From JAVJSD01 sp040219575 (GTDB lineage: Bacteria; Planctomycetota; Planctomycetia; Pirellulales; Pirellulaceae): a stretch of DNA of 64,000 nucleotides. Location of the stretch: contig JAVJSD010000119.1 in assembly GCA_040219575.1 (NCBI GenBank), positions 1 through 64,000 of the forward strand. Reading direction: 5' to 3'. Each line of letters starts with the position of its first letter. Position 1 is the first letter of the stretch. Shown here piece by piece: positions 24,359 to 33,947 of this stretch. The notes below the pieces were generated by a model that saw nothing but the letters and a program-made list of their open reading frames with translations, had not been told where the DNA came from and ran no database searches. Both the position numbers and the translations under genes were made by a program.

Positions 24359-26846
24359 CCTGCGGCTCCGAAAACTCGAACAGTTTTTTCAGCACCTGCC
24401 CGTGGGTTCCCGTGGAGACGAACAGGTTGTCGGGATACTTGCAGTGCCGGGTCATGGCGTTGAAGATCGCGTCGGCCTGGTAGGAGTTGACGCCCATGCC
24501 CGCCAGGTATTGCAGCCGCAAGTTGCGATCGTGGTTGATTTCGGCGTCGGCCAGCCACTGCCGCACGTCGTCGGCCTGCCCGGCGTACGTCCGCAGCAAT
24601 CGTACGGCGGAGCCCAGGTCGATTTCGGCCAGCGACTCCAACACGGCCGTGTGGTCTTCGCGCTCCAGCCGCTGCTGCAGCGCATCGGCGTCGATTCGCG
24701 CCCGCCCCACCTGCCCCAGCAGCACGATGTCGTAGCCTTCTCCCTGCTGGTCGTTGCTCCAGATCGTGCCGTCGGGGAACGCCTCCAGGAAGGTGGCGAC
24801 TTCGCTCTTGACGGCCGCCTCGTTGCTCTCGTACAGCGGCACCCATTGCGTCACCACGCCGCCGGGATTCAGCCGAGTCTTGCACAACTCGAAATACTCC
24901 TTCGAATACAGCGCTGCGGCCCCCTTCACCCAGGGATGAATCGGGTCGGAGGTGATGATGTCGAACTTTTCGTCGGTGGTGACGATGAAGTGCCGGGCGT
25001 CGTCGAACACCACCTCCACCCGCGGATCGTCCAGCACGCCGTAGTTCTCGTAAGCGAAGTACTCCCGCGCGGCGGGCGGGATGAGCGGCTCGATCTCGCA
25101 GATGACGATCCGCTCCAGGCCGGGATGCAATACGAACGTACCGGCCGTCACTCCCGCCCCGCAGCCCACCACCAGCACGCTCTTCGGCTTCTCGTGGAGC
25201 AGCGCCGGGATGTGCCCCAGCATGAATTGCAGCCGCATGTCCGCAAACTCGCTGGAGGCGACCACCTTGCCGCTGACATGGAAGTTCCGCACGCCGTCGA
25301 GATTCTCCGACACCGCGATCGAGGCGTTGGTCCCCTCGCCCACGTAAAGGTACTCCGGCTCCTGCCAGTAGGTCGGCAGGAAGCGACCGTAGGCGATCAG
25401 CCCGGGCGGCGCCGGCGGCACGAGCGCGACGACGGCCACCGCGGCGACCGCGGCGGTCGTGAGCGTGAGGGTCGCTGGGCGGCCGGTCCAAAAACGATCG
25501 TCGCCTTGCCCGCCGCGCGCCGTGAACGCCTGCCACAACAAGGGTGCGAACATCAACAGGGCGGCGGCGGCCGACAGCGCCACCAGCACCTGCTGCGCGG
25601 TCTGCGTCCCCAGCCAGCCGATCGCCAGCATGGCGAAGCCGACGGCGCCGAAGATCGCGCCCAGCGTGTTGGCGGCATACACGCCGCCGACCAGTTTGCC
25701 GGGATCCTGCCCTCCTGAAGCGGCGGCGGCGAGCGCCAGGGGAAAGCTCGCGCCCCACAAACACGCCGCCGGCAGCACGACCCACGCGCTGCGCAGCAGG
25801 TCGAGCTGAAACGCGAACCACGGCGACCGGGAAAGCGAGGGATCGATCGGCCAATAGGGGAGCGACTTGGAGAGCATCACCGCCGTCCACAGGATCGCCA
25901 GCGTGAGCAAGAGTTGGCAAACTCCCAGCGCCGCGCGCGGCGAGATGCGGCCGCGCGACATGTACGCGCCCACCGTGCTGCCGATTCCCAATCCCACCAG
26001 GAACACCGCCAGGATGATCGAGAACGTGTAGACCGTGGCGCCGAGCATCAACGAAAGCTGCCGCGTCCACACCACTTCGGCCCCCAGCGCCGCCATGCCC
26101 GACAGCCCGATGGCGACATAGGCCGACCAGGCGACGCGGCCGCGTTCTTCCGTCGCGGCGTCTTCCGGGCCGACATCTTTCGCGACCGTCGGTGGACGAT
26201 ACGCCGCCAGCATCGCCAGTCCGAGGGCGGCCAGCGCCACGACGACGTTGATCGCCACGGCCGTGTACGTCGCGGTGGCGATGTCGTACACCCGCAGCAG
26301 GTAGAAACCGGCCAGCAGGCAGCCGAACACGGCGCCGGCGATGTTGGCGCCGTAGAAGAATCCCAATCGCGACACGCCCTGCGGCGTCGTCTCCATCCAG
26401 CGGGCGATCGCCGGCAGCGTGGCCCCCATCAGGATCGTGGGCGGCAGCAGGCACAGCGAACAGATCACGCCCCGCACTAGCACTGCCGGAATCGGCAGAC
26501 CGGCCAGCGCGGTGTACTGCCTTCCGATCAGCGGCATGGCGAACAGCAACACCACGCCGATCACGCCAATCCCCAGTTCCAACAAGCCGTACACCCGCAG
26601 CGGATGCCAGCGCGTCGAAACCACCCGGGCCAGCCCCAAGCTCCCCAGGCACATGCCGCCCATGAAGGTTCCCAGCAGCACGCCGATGGAGATCGCCGAC
26701 GAGCCGATCACCAGTTGCAGCAGTTGAAACCAGACGATCTCGTAGACCAGGGCCGAGCAGCCGCTCCCCACGAACAGCAACAGCAACGCCGGCAACGCCC
26801 AGGCAGCGGCGCCCGACGGGGAATTCGAATCGGAACGGGAATTCAT
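24351..26846 (-). CDS. Membrane-bound spermidine-synthase-like protein (MFS-type helices + SAM-fold)
   Basis: 831 residues. About 14 hydrophobic helices (residues 20-500; GSGCSALVYEIVWFQLLQLV repeats with GAEVVWTRQLSLMLG as in fused MFS/spermidine synthases) precede a Rossmann SpeE-like domain: VLVVGCGAGVTAGTFVLHPGLERIVICEIEP, VVFDDARHFIVTT, FDIITSDPIHPWVKGAAALY. The Asp-Pro (SDPIHPW) matches the catalytic loop of aminopropyltransferases. Start at MNSRSDSN (26846); the in-frame upstream extension to 26939 is Arg-rich and unlikely. Function in polyamine or other aminopropyl chemistry at the membrane is probable but unproven. It shares an 8-bp overlap with the DDAH gene. Confidence 0.85.
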   Translation of the reverse strand: MNSRSDSNSPSGAAAWALPALLLLFVGSGCSALVYEIVWFQLLQLVIGSSAISIGVLLGTFMGGMCLGSLGLARVVSTRWHPLRVYGLLELGIGVIGVVLLFAMPLIGRQYTALAGLPIPAVLVRGVICSLCLLPPTILMGATLPAIARWMETTPQGVSRLGFFYGANIAGAVFGCLLAGFYLLRVYDIATATYTAVAINVVVALAALGLAMLAAYRPPTVAKDVGPEDAATEERGRVAWSAYVAIGLSGMAALGAEVVWTRQLSLMLGATVYTFSIILAVFLVGLGIGSTVGAYMSRGRISPRAALGVCQLLLTLAILWTAVMLSKSLPYWPIDPSLSRSPWFAFQLDLLRSAWVVLPAACLWGASFPLALAAAASGGQDPGKLVGGVYAANTLGAIFGAVGFAMLAIGWLGTQTAQQVLVALSAAAALLMFAPLLWQAFTARGGQGDDRFWTGRPATLTLTTAAVAAVAVVALVPPAPPGLIAYGRFLPTYWQEPEYLYVGEGTNASIAVSENLDGVRNFHVSGKVVASSEFADMRLQFMLGHIPALLHEKPKSVLVVGCGAGVTAGTFVLHPGLERIVICEIEPLIPPAAREYFAYENYGVLDDPRVEVVFDDARHFIVTTDEKFDIITSDPIHPWVKGAAALYSKEYFELCKTRLNPGGVVTQWVPLYESNEAAVKSEVATFLEAFPDGTIWSNDQQGEGYDIVLLGQVGRARIDADALQQRLEREDHTAVLESLAEIDLGSAVRLLRTYAGQADDVRQWLADAEINHDRNLRLQYLAGMGVNSYQADAIFNAMTRHCKYPDNLFVSTGTHGQVLKKLFEFSEPQGE

Positions 26847-27156
26847 GATGCGGAATTGAGCCAAAAAGGAGCGAAGACGCAATCGGAAGACAGCCAAGAA
26901 ACGACGCCGGCGCGCGGCATCCCCTGGAATTAAACCCAACTGCGGACATCGAGTTTCGGCCGCCTCAAGGATGATCGTCGGCCAGGCTCGGAGTCGGCCG
27001 ACGAGCGAAGCACCGGCGGGACCGCGTGCGACGCGCCGGGGAGAATCGCAGGAAATCCCCGAAATGGCTCCCTCGCGGCCCGTGGATGTGCTCTATTTTC
27101 TAAATACTCGCACACTCGCGACCCGCCAAACACCTTCGTTGCTGGAGAATCATCCG
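26847..27156. other. Divergent promoter region, no gene seen
   Basis: 310 bp between the spermidine-synthase-like gene (minus) and the TIGR03067 gene (plus). It is mostly GC-rich with an AT-richer stretch at 27090-27110 (CTCTATTTTCTAAATACTCG). No open frame, hairpin or REP element was recognised. Confidence 0.5.
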
Positions 27157-27606
27157 ATGCGAACCTTCCCGTGGCCGTCCCGCCTATTGACACTTTCCCT
27201 GTTGTGGGCGACCTGCCTGGGGGCCGGTTCGGCTTTCGGCCAGGAAATGAAGCTGGCGGGAAGCTGGGTGGTCGCTTCCGCCAAACGGGGCGGCGAGGAC
27301 TTCGCCCAACCGCTCGGCGATACCGTGGTCTTCACCGACAAGTCGATGCAGGTGAAACCCAAGAACCCCGACAACCCCAGTATTACCGTCGAATTGAAGG
27401 TCGACACCGACAAGAAGCCCAGCGAAATCGACCTGTCGATCGACATGGGGGGCGAAACGCGCATCGTTCAGGGAATCTTCGCCTTCGAGGGGCAGACGTT
27501 GCGGCTCTGCCTCGCCAAGCCCGGCGACGCACGCCCCTCCTCCTTCGAATCGAAGGAAGGCGCCGAGAGCGTCGCGCTCGTCTTGAAACGCGCCAAGTCG
27601 GAATAG
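27157..27606 (+). CDS. Secreted TIGR03067 planctomycetal-domain protein
   Basis: 149 residues, signal peptide to about residue 29 (AGSAFGQ). The mature domain fits TIGR03067: MKLAGSWVVASAKRGGEDFA, then DTVVFTDKSMQVK and RIVQGIFAFEGQTLRLCLAK. This domain is found almost only in planctomycetes and its role is unknown. GGAG upstream of ATG 27157 supports the start. A BIME separates it from the convergent PQQ gene. Confidence 0.8.
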   Translation: MRTFPWPSRLLTLSLLWATCLGAGSAFGQEMKLAGSWVVASAKRGGEDFAQPLGDTVVFTDKSMQVKPKNPDNPSITVELKVDTDKKPSEIDLSIDMGGETRIVQGIFAFEGQTLRLCLAKPGDARPSSFESKEGAESVALVLKRAKSE

Positions 27607-27633
27607 ACGGGCGGCGCGCTTCAGAAACAAGTG

Positions 27634-27696
27634 GTAGCGGAAGTCGCCAGACTTCCGAGAGTTCAGGTTCATCGGAAGTCTGGCGACTTCCGCTAC
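27634..27696. repeat. BIME between convergent genes (CGGAAGTC stem)
   Basis: Plus REP: GTAG 27634-27637, stem CGGAAGTC, loop GCCA, GACTTCCG. Minus REP: GTAG 27696-27693 with the same CGGAAGTC stem and GCCA loop. Located between the TIGR03067 and PQQ-propeller genes, where it could terminate transcription in both directions. The same stem recurs at 60233. Confidence 0.9.
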
Positions 27697-27707
27697 GGGA
27701 GAGGGTT

Positions 27708-29003
27708 CTACTTCCCGATCGCGTACAGGGCGTCGAACGTGCGCAAGTAAATGCGGCCGTCGGAAATGGCCGGCGAGGCGGAGATGTCCTCGCCCAGTTC
27801 GTTTTGCGCCAGGATCTCGAAGTCGCGGCCCGCCCGGGTCACCGTCACCACGCCGCCGCGGGCCGTGGTGTAGACCTTGCCGTCGCCGACGACGGGCGAG
27901 GCGCGGTGGCGGTCCGAGGTGGTGCGCTCCTCGTACAGCAGCTCGCCGGTCTTGGCGTCGACGCACATCAGGTTGCCGTTCTCGCGGCAGAGATAGACGA
28001 GTCCGTCGTACAGCACGGGCGAGGGAACGTCGGGCGTGTTGCTGTCGAGCCGCCACTGGAACGCCGACTCCTGCTCGGAGACGTCGCCCTCCAGGTCGGG
28101 ATGGAGCGCGAAGACCGGGCCGCGTTTGGCCGAAGGCACGATGATCAATCCCGGGGTGGCCAGCGGCGACGACACGAATCGCAGCGTGGGATTGTATCGC
28201 GCGTAGGGATTCAAACCGCCGCAGCGCCACAGTTCGCGGCCGTCCTTCAGGCTGTGGGCGACGACGTAATCCGCACCATGGGTGAGCAGGTATTCGCGCT
28301 CGCCGTCGCGATATATGGAAGGTGAAGCGTACGAGTGCTCGCACTCCTTCACCGCGTCGCTCGGCCGGGCCTGGCTCCAAACTTCCTCGCCGGTGGCGGC
28401 GTCGAGGCACACCACGCGGGCCTCCTGCGTTTCGACCTTGCCCTCGCCATGAATCAGCTGCACGTACAGCCGGCCCTTGTCGAGCACCGGCGTGGCGGTC
28501 ATGCCGAAGGCGATCTTGAACTTGCCGTAGCGATCTTGGAGATCGGTCTTCCACACCTGCTTGCCGTCGGCCGTGTAGCAGCCGAGCAGGCCGTTGGCCA
28601 TGAACACCCACACGTGCCGGCCGTCGGTGGAAGGCGAAGGGGCGGCGGAGTTGCCCTCGTCGCCGCGGACGTCGCGGTTTCCTTCCCCCACGACCTGCCG
28701 CCATTGCTCCTTGCCGTCGGTTCCGACGCACATCAGCAGCAGTCGGCCGTCGTCGTCGACGCTGGTAAGGAAGATCTTGTCGCCCCACACGGCCGGCGTC
28801 GAACCGGCCGGTCCCGGCATCGGCAGCCGCCAGGCGACGTTTTCGGTTTTGCTCCAACGAACCGGCAGGTCCTTCTCGTGGCTCACTCCGTCGTTGCGGG
28901 GACCACGCCACTGCGGCCAGTTTTCGGCGCGCGTGATCGACGAAAGGGAAACCACGATCAACAACGAAAACGCCGCGACGGCGCGCAGTGAGAGTTTGTT
29001 CAT
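27708..29003 (-). CDS. PQQ/BamB-like beta-propeller secreted protein
   Basis: 431 residues with a signal peptide (residues 1-26). Repeated propeller blades: STPAVWGDKIFLTSVDDDGR, GLLGCYTADGKQVWKTDLQD, ATPVLDKGRLYVQLIHGEGK, PSPVLYDGLVYLCRENGNLM, ASPVVGDGKVYTTARGGVV. The opening NWPQWRGPRNDGVSHEKDLP is a common planctomycete form of the outer-membrane-assembly/quinoprotein-like family. No redox cofactor residues were identified, so it is likely a non-enzymatic scaffold. Divergent from the UbiB gene. Confidence 0.88.
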   Translation of the reverse strand: MNKLSLRAVAAFSLLIVVSLSSITRAENWPQWRGPRNDGVSHEKDLPVRWSKTENVAWRLPMPGPAGSTPAVWGDKIFLTSVDDDGRLLLMCVGTDGKEQWRQVVGEGNRDVRGDEGNSAAPSPSTDGRHVWVFMANGLLGCYTADGKQVWKTDLQDRYGKFKIAFGMTATPVLDKGRLYVQLIHGEGKVETQEARVVCLDAATGEEVWSQARPSDAVKECEHSYASPSIYRDGEREYLLTHGADYVVAHSLKDGRELWRCGGLNPYARYNPTLRFVSSPLATPGLIIVPSAKRGPVFALHPDLEGDVSEQESAFQWRLDSNTPDVPSPVLYDGLVYLCRENGNLMCVDAKTGELLYEERTTSDRHRASPVVGDGKVYTTARGGVVTVTRAGRDFEILAQNELGEDISASPAISDGRIYLRTFDALYAIGK

Positions 29004-29238
29004 AGGTCTGCCGGATGTCCAACTTGGGAAACGACGAGGTGGGATGAAAACCGGGAGGGAGTTTCGGACCAGGGCCCGATTGACCGGGGCCAGATCGACC
29101 GCCGCCGCGACCGGTTGGGGGAGGGTGATGACGGTCGTGCGGAATCGCCTATCAGTGTCGTCCATGGGCCGACAGCGGTCAAGCGCGCCCCGGCCGCTAC
29201 GTGTTGGTGGCGCGTCGCCGCCAGGGATAGAATTGAGA

Positions 29239-30969
29239 ATGGTCCAGACTCCAGCGCAACGCCCCTCGGGATTCATGATCAAGATCTCTTCCATTCCGCA
29301 GATCTACCGCAACGTCAAACGGTGGACGGACATCCTGTCGGTGCTGAGCAAGTACGGGCTGGCGGATTGGATCAGTCGACTGAACATCGATTTCGCCAAG
29401 GACCAGCTCAAGGACCGCGCCGGCGAAGCCCTGGCCCGGCACACGCACGAAACGCGTTTGCGGATGGCGCTCACCGAATTGGGCCCCACCTTCATCAAGC
29501 TGGGGCAGTTGCTCAGCACGCGGCCCGACCTGGTGGGAATCGAACTGGCCGAGGAACTGAAGCAGTTGCAGTCCGACGTGCCGGCCGATCCCTTCGAGTC
29601 GGTCAAGGCGCTGGTCGAGGAGGAACTCGGCCAGCCGCTCGACGAGTTGTTCACCAGCTTCGACGAGGAGCCGATCGCCTCGGCCTCCATCGGGCAGGTG
29701 CATCGCGCCACGCTGCTCAGCGGCGAGCGGGTGGTGGTGAAAGTGCAGCATGTCAATATCGAGAAGGTGATTCGCGACGACCTCGACATCCTGGCCGGCG
29801 TCGCGCAGCTCGCCGAGCACATCAACGAATTCAAACCGTACCGGCCGGTGGCGACGGCGGCCGAGATGTCTCGCACGTTGCGGCGCGAACTCGATTTCGG
29901 CCGCGAGGAACGCAATCTGTACCAGTTCGGCGTGCTGTTCGGCGACAATTCGGCCCTCCGCATTCCCAAGCCATTTACCGAACTCTGCACCGCCCGCGTG
30001 CTGACGATGGAGTTGATCGACGGTGTGAAGCTGGCGGATCCCAGCCGTCTCGTCGCCGCCGGCTTCGATCTGGAGGAGGTCGCCCGCCGCGGCGCCGAGA
30101 TCTACCTGGAGATGATCTTCGAGCACGGCTTCTTCCACGCCGACCCGCATCCCGGCAACATCGTGCTGTTGCCCGGCAACGTGATCGGCCTGCTCGATTT
30201 CGGCATGGTGGGCCGCATCGACGAGCGGCTGCGGGAGGACATCGAGGAGATGCTGCTGTGCATCGTCAACCGCGACGTGGCGATGCTGACGGCGATCATC
30301 AAACGCGTGGGCCGCGTGCCGCCGGGACTCGATGAAGGGGCGCTGGCGGTCGACCTGGCCGACTACGTGGGGCAGTACTCGACGCAGTCGCTGCACGACT
30401 TCGATCTCAGCGGCGCGCTGGAGGACATGGTGAACATCGTCCGCCGGCACAAGATCACGCTGCCGGCGCAGGTGGCGATGCTGATCAAGGTGCTGGTCAC
30501 GCTGGAAGGCACCACGCGGATGCTGACCCCCAAGTTCAGCCTGATGGAGGTCATGAAGCCCTACCAGCAGACGCTGATGCTGCGGCGGTTGTCGCCGGTC
30601 CGCCAGATGCGGAAGATGCGGCGGCTGTACATGGGCTTCGAGCAACTGGCCGAGGTGCTGCCGCAGCGCGTGATCGACATCATGGACCAGGTGCAGGCCG
30701 GCAAGTTCGACATCCACCTCGACCATCGCCGCCTCGGCCCCTCGGTCAATCGCCTGGTGCTGGGCATGCTCACCAGTTCGCTGTTCCTCGGCTCGGCCCT
30801 GTTGCTCAGCCAGCAGGTGCCGCCGGTGTTGTTCCCCACCAACGAATACTTCGCCGGCCTGCACAAGATCTCCATCCTCGGCCTGATGGGCTGCATCACC
30901 AGCCTGCTGGTCGGCCTACGGCTGATGTGGGCGATCGCGAAATCTGGAAATCTGGATCAAAAGGAGTAA
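29239..30969 (+). CDS. ubiB: ABC1/UbiB-family atypical kinase
   Basis: 576 residues. ABC1 signatures: the invariant LGPTFIKLGQLLSTRPDLVG (KxGQ-type motif), ASIGQVHRATL nucleotide loop, VQHVNIEKVI catalytic Lys region, and HGFFHADPHPGNIVLLPGNV with the DFGMVGRID motif. The last 60 residues form two membrane helices, normal for UbiB. UbiB-like proteins support quinone biosynthesis or lipid handling. A shorter start at 29275 (MIKISSIPQIYRN) matches most family members and is equally possible. Sits 3 bp upstream of the esterase gene, whose Shine-Dalgarno (GGAG) overlaps the UbiB stop, so they are an operon. Gene name by family only. Confidence 0.88.
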   Translation: MVQTPAQRPSGFMIKISSIPQIYRNVKRWTDILSVLSKYGLADWISRLNIDFAKDQLKDRAGEALARHTHETRLRMALTELGPTFIKLGQLLSTRPDLVGIELAEELKQLQSDVPADPFESVKALVEEELGQPLDELFTSFDEEPIASASIGQVHRATLLSGERVVVKVQHVNIEKVIRDDLDILAGVAQLAEHINEFKPYRPVATAAEMSRTLRRELDFGREERNLYQFGVLFGDNSALRIPKPFTELCTARVLTMELIDGVKLADPSRLVAAGFDLEEVARRGAEIYLEMIFEHGFFHADPHPGNIVLLPGNVIGLLDFGMVGRIDERLREDIEEMLLCIVNRDVAMLTAIIKRVGRVPPGLDEGALAVDLADYVGQYSTQSLHDFDLSGALEDMVNIVRRHKITLPAQVAMLIKVLVTLEGTTRMLTPKFSLMEVMKPYQQTLMLRRLSPVRQMRKMRRLYMGFEQLAEVLPQRVIDIMDQVQAGKFDIHLDHRRLGPSVNRLVLGMLTSSLFLGSALLLSQQVPPVLFPTNEYFAGLHKISILGLMGCITSLLVGLRLMWAIAKSGNLDQKE

Positions 30970-30972
30970 GTC

Positions 30973-31836
30973 GTGGCCTCTCGAATCGGTCTTGCCTTAT
31001 TGTTGATCGCGTCCGTGCCCGCCTTCGCGGCGGAGCCCACGGCCGACGACACGGTCGTCACGCGCGATCTGGTGTACGCCGCGCCGGACGGAAAACCGCA
31101 GCAGCTCGATCTGTACCTGCCCAAGGAAGCCTCGCAGCCGCTGCCGGTGGTCGTGTGGGTGCATGGCGGCGGTTGGAAGAACGGCAGCAAGAAGAACTGC
31201 CCCGGCGTCTGGCTCACCGGGCATGGCTACGCGGTAGCCAGCATCGACTACCGGCTGACCGACGTCGCGCAGTGGCCGGCCCAGATCGACGACTGTCGGG
31301 CCGCGGTTCGCTATCTGCGAGAGCATGCCGACGAGCATCATCTCGACGGCTCGCGGATCGCCGCCTGGGGCGGTTCGGCCGGCGGCCACCTGGTGGCGGT
31401 CCTGGGCACGCTCGATGCGCCCGCCGACGAAAAGACCTCCAGCCGCGTGCAGGCGGTCATCGACTGGTACGGCCCGACCGACCTGCTGACGATGCCCCCC
31501 AACACGCCGGGCCCCGGCAAGACGGAGGAGGACCTCGCGAGTTCCAACGGCGCCAAGCTGCTCGGCGGCACGGTCCGCGACCTGCCGAAGCTCGCCCGGC
31601 AGGCCAGCGCCTTTCACAACGTCTCCAAGGACGACCCGCCGTTTTTGATTATGCACGGCGAAAAGGACCCCGGCGTGCCGCTCTCACAAAGCCAGCGCCT
31701 GCACGAAAAGCTCCGCGCCGCCGGCGTCTCGTCGCAGCTCATCATCCTCCCCGGCGCCGGCCACGGCGGCAAAGAATTCCGCACGCCCGAGTCGCAGGCG
31801 GTCATTCGCAAGTTCCTGGAAGAGAACCTGAGGTAG
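30973..31836 (+). CDS. Secreted alpha/beta hydrolase (BD-FAE/esterase-lipase type)
   Basis: 287 residues with signal peptide (to about residue 19). Hormone-sensitive-lipase-like features: oxyanion HGGGW, nucleophile elbow GGSAGGH, Asp in GEKDPGVP and His in GAGHGGK. Related to the BD-FAE (bifunctional feruloyl/acetyl-xylan esterase) group, so probably cleaves ester side chains of plant or algal polysaccharides. GTG start with a good GGAG 7-8 nt upstream. Its stop TAG is the GTAG foot of a REP hairpin (31833). Confidence 0.88.
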   Translation: MASRIGLALLLIASVPAFAAEPTADDTVVTRDLVYAAPDGKPQQLDLYLPKEASQPLPVVVWVHGGGWKNGSKKNCPGVWLTGHGYAVASIDYRLTDVAQWPAQIDDCRAAVRYLREHADEHHLDGSRIAAWGGSAGGHLVAVLGTLDAPADEKTSSRVQAVIDWYGPTDLLTMPPNTPGPGKTEEDLASSNGAKLLGGTVRDLPKLARQASAFHNVSKDDPPFLIMHGEKDPGVPLSQSQRLHEKLRAAGVSSQLIILPGAGHGGKEFRTPESQAVIRKFLEENLR

Positions 31837-31864
31837 GCCGGAACAAGCCGTGCGCAGTTCCGGC
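31833..31864 (+). repeat. REP hairpin with GTAG foot (GCCGGAAC stem)
   Basis: GTAG 31833-31836 (TAG is the esterase stop), stem GCCGGAAC, 12-nt loop, GTTCCGGC (31857-31864). Same stem at 51678 and, inverted, at 51803. Confidence 0.85.
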
Positions 31865-32046
31865 AGCGCCGCGATTCCCGCCCTCCATTTGCAACCGAAG
31901 AGGTTGGAACAGGAGGAAGCGGAGAGAACGGAGGCAGACAAGGAAGAAAGCCGCGATGTGCTTTGGGAGAAATGTATTCTCAGTCGAAAGAAGGAAGATC
32001 ACTTCGCGGGCCAATCATGATGCTTGGACCGAGTCCGCGCGCATTT

Positions 32047-32079
32047 CATCAGCGTCGCATTAGCGTCAATTAGCGGTTC
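32047..32079 (-). repeat. Dispersed AACGCTGATG-type repeat, copy 1
   Basis: On the minus strand this reads GAACCGCTAATTGACG..., a run of roughly 11-bp units similar to the sequence at 53321-53353 on the plus strand. Lies 25 bp upstream of the sulfatase start; no promoter could be identified. Confidence 0.55.
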
Positions 32080-32103
32080 CCCTGGCTGGCAAAGAGATCA
32101 TCC

Positions 32104-33546
32104 ATGCGCCATCGTTCTCGACTAATCGTCATTTTCGTCGGTCTTCTCTTCTCGCTCGGGACCATCTCCGCCGCGGAGGATGCGAAGCTCAACGTCCTCT
32201 TCATCGCGGCCGATGATCTGAACTGCACGCTGGGGTGCTATGGGCATCCGCTGGCGAAGACGCCGAATCTTGATCGGTTGGCGGAGCGGGGGATGCTGTT
32301 CAATCACGCGTATTGTCAACAGGCGGTTTGTAATCCGTCGCGGGCGTCGCTGCTGTCGGGGAGGCGGCCCGATACGATTCGTGTGTGGGACCTGCGGACC
32401 GATTTCCGTGCGGCCGTGCCCGATGCGGTCACGCTGCCGCAACAGTTCAAGCAGCATGGCTACCACACGCAGTGCATCGGCAAGATGTTTCACAACACGG
32501 GCGACTTGAACGACGAGCCTTCGTGGTCGGTTCCGGCCGTGTTTCACGAGGGGCGGCACAGCGACGAGTACGTGTTGCCGGAGAACCTGCCCGGCGAGAC
32601 CGGCGGTAAACGCGGCGTGCTGGAAAACGCCGACGTGCCCGACGACGCCTACCGCGACGGCAAGATCGCCGATCTGGCGGTGAAGGCGCTGCACGAACTG
32701 AAGGATCGCCCGTTCTTTTTGGCCGTCGGCTTTTGGCGGCCGCACCTGCCGTTTCTCTCGCCGACGCAGTATTGGGAGCAGTACCGGCGCGGCGACGTGT
32801 CGTTTCCCAAGCATCCCGAGGCGCCGCGCGGCGTGCCGCAGATCGCCCTGCACGACGGCCGCGAACTGCGGGGCTACGGCGGCGTGCCGAAGGAAGGCCC
32901 GATTCCAAAGGAATTGACGCGCGAGTTGCGGCACGGCTACCTGGCCGGCGTCAGCTACCTCGACACGAACGTCGGCAAGTTGCTCGACGCGCTGGATCGC
33001 GAGGGGCTGACCGACAACACGATCGTCGTCTTCTGGTCGGACCACGGTTTCCACCTCGGCGAGCAGAGCCTGTGGTGCAAGACGTCGAACTTCGAACTCG
33101 ACGCCCGCGTGCCGCTGATCATCGCCACGCCGCACCAGAAGACGGCCGGCCAGCAGACCGGCGCGCTGGTGGAACTGGTCGACCTCTATCCCACGTTGGC
33201 GGAGCTTTGCTCGCTGCCGCTGCCGGAAGGGCTGGAAGGAACGAGCATGAAGCCGTTGTTGGAGGATCCCTGGCGCGCGTGGAAGACGGCCGCCTTTACG
33301 CAGCATCCCCGGCCGGCGTATTACCGCGGCAAGCCCGAGGCGATGGGCTACTCGATGCGGAACGGCCGCTGGCGGTACACCGAGTGGCGGACGCTCGACG
33401 GTGCGGCGGCGGTGGCGGTGGAACTCTACGACCAACTGCTGGATCCCCACGAGACGGTCAACCTCGCCGGCACGGCCGACAAGAAGCTGCTGGCGGAGCT
33501 GCATCGTCAACTCGACGGCGGCTGGAAGGCGGCGCGGCCGGACTGA
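32104..33546 (+). CDS. Secreted sulfatase (iduronate-2-sulfatase-like)
   Basis: 480 residues, signal peptide to about residue 23. Type I sulfatase motif CNPSR at Cys76-Arg80 (CQQAVCNPSRASLLSG), the cysteine that is oxidised to formylglycine. Metal-site residues LFIAADDLN at the start and FWSDHGFHLGE near 310 are present. Overall pattern (YGHPLAKTPNLDRLAERG, WDLRTDFRA) matches iduronate-2-sulfatase-type enzymes, which remove sulfate from sulfated polysaccharides. No neighbouring anaerobic sulfatase-maturing enzyme gene is seen in the window. Confidence 0.9.
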   Translation: MRHRSRLIVIFVGLLFSLGTISAAEDAKLNVLFIAADDLNCTLGCYGHPLAKTPNLDRLAERGMLFNHAYCQQAVCNPSRASLLSGRRPDTIRVWDLRTDFRAAVPDAVTLPQQFKQHGYHTQCIGKMFHNTGDLNDEPSWSVPAVFHEGRHSDEYVLPENLPGETGGKRGVLENADVPDDAYRDGKIADLAVKALHELKDRPFFLAVGFWRPHLPFLSPTQYWEQYRRGDVSFPKHPEAPRGVPQIALHDGRELRGYGGVPKEGPIPKELTRELRHGYLAGVSYLDTNVGKLLDALDREGLTDNTIVVFWSDHGFHLGEQSLWCKTSNFELDARVPLIIATPHQKTAGQQTGALVELVDLYPTLAELCSLPLPEGLEGTSMKPLLEDPWRAWKTAAFTQHPRPAYYRGKPEAMGYSMRNGRWRYTEWRTLDGAAAVAVELYDQLLDPHETVNLAGTADKKLLAELHRQLDGGWKAARPD

Positions 33547-33561
33547 GCCGGGTGCAATTGC

Positions 33562-33726
33562 GTAGCATGGCCGCCCTCGGCCGTGAATCGGCGATCCAGC
33601 GCTAGGGGCCACGGCGGCTCGGCCGAATTCGCATGTCGGAAGAGACCCCTGTCGCTCATACGGGCTTTTAGGAGGTAGGGGCCGCGGAATCGAGCAAGCA
33701 TTCACGGCCGGGGGCGGCCATGCTAC
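33562..33726. repeat. Wide BIME: two GTAG-CATGGCCG hairpins
   Basis: Plus REP: GTAG 33562-33565, stem CATGGCCG, loop CCCT, CGGCCGTG. Minus REP: GTAG 33726-33723 with the same stem and loop CCCC. They are 165 bp apart end to end. The remaining sequence to the DUF1501 gene (33727-33947) has an AT-rich stretch near 33860-33895 but no gene. Confidence 0.9.
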
Positions 33727-33947
33727 TTCTGTTCGCTGCCACTGGGCGAAGTCGTGAGTCCGGGCGAACGACGGCGAACTGGGCGAATACGCGCGCTTGG
33801 CCGCGAAACTCGCCGGCAAATTCGAAGTTTCCCGGTATCGCTCTGGATTTTTTCTCGCTGAATGAAGAAGATATAAGCGCACTCCGATATATGATCCTGC
33901 CCACTCGCCGCACCTGCGGCCCCCGCCCAGCTAGAAGGAGTTTGACC

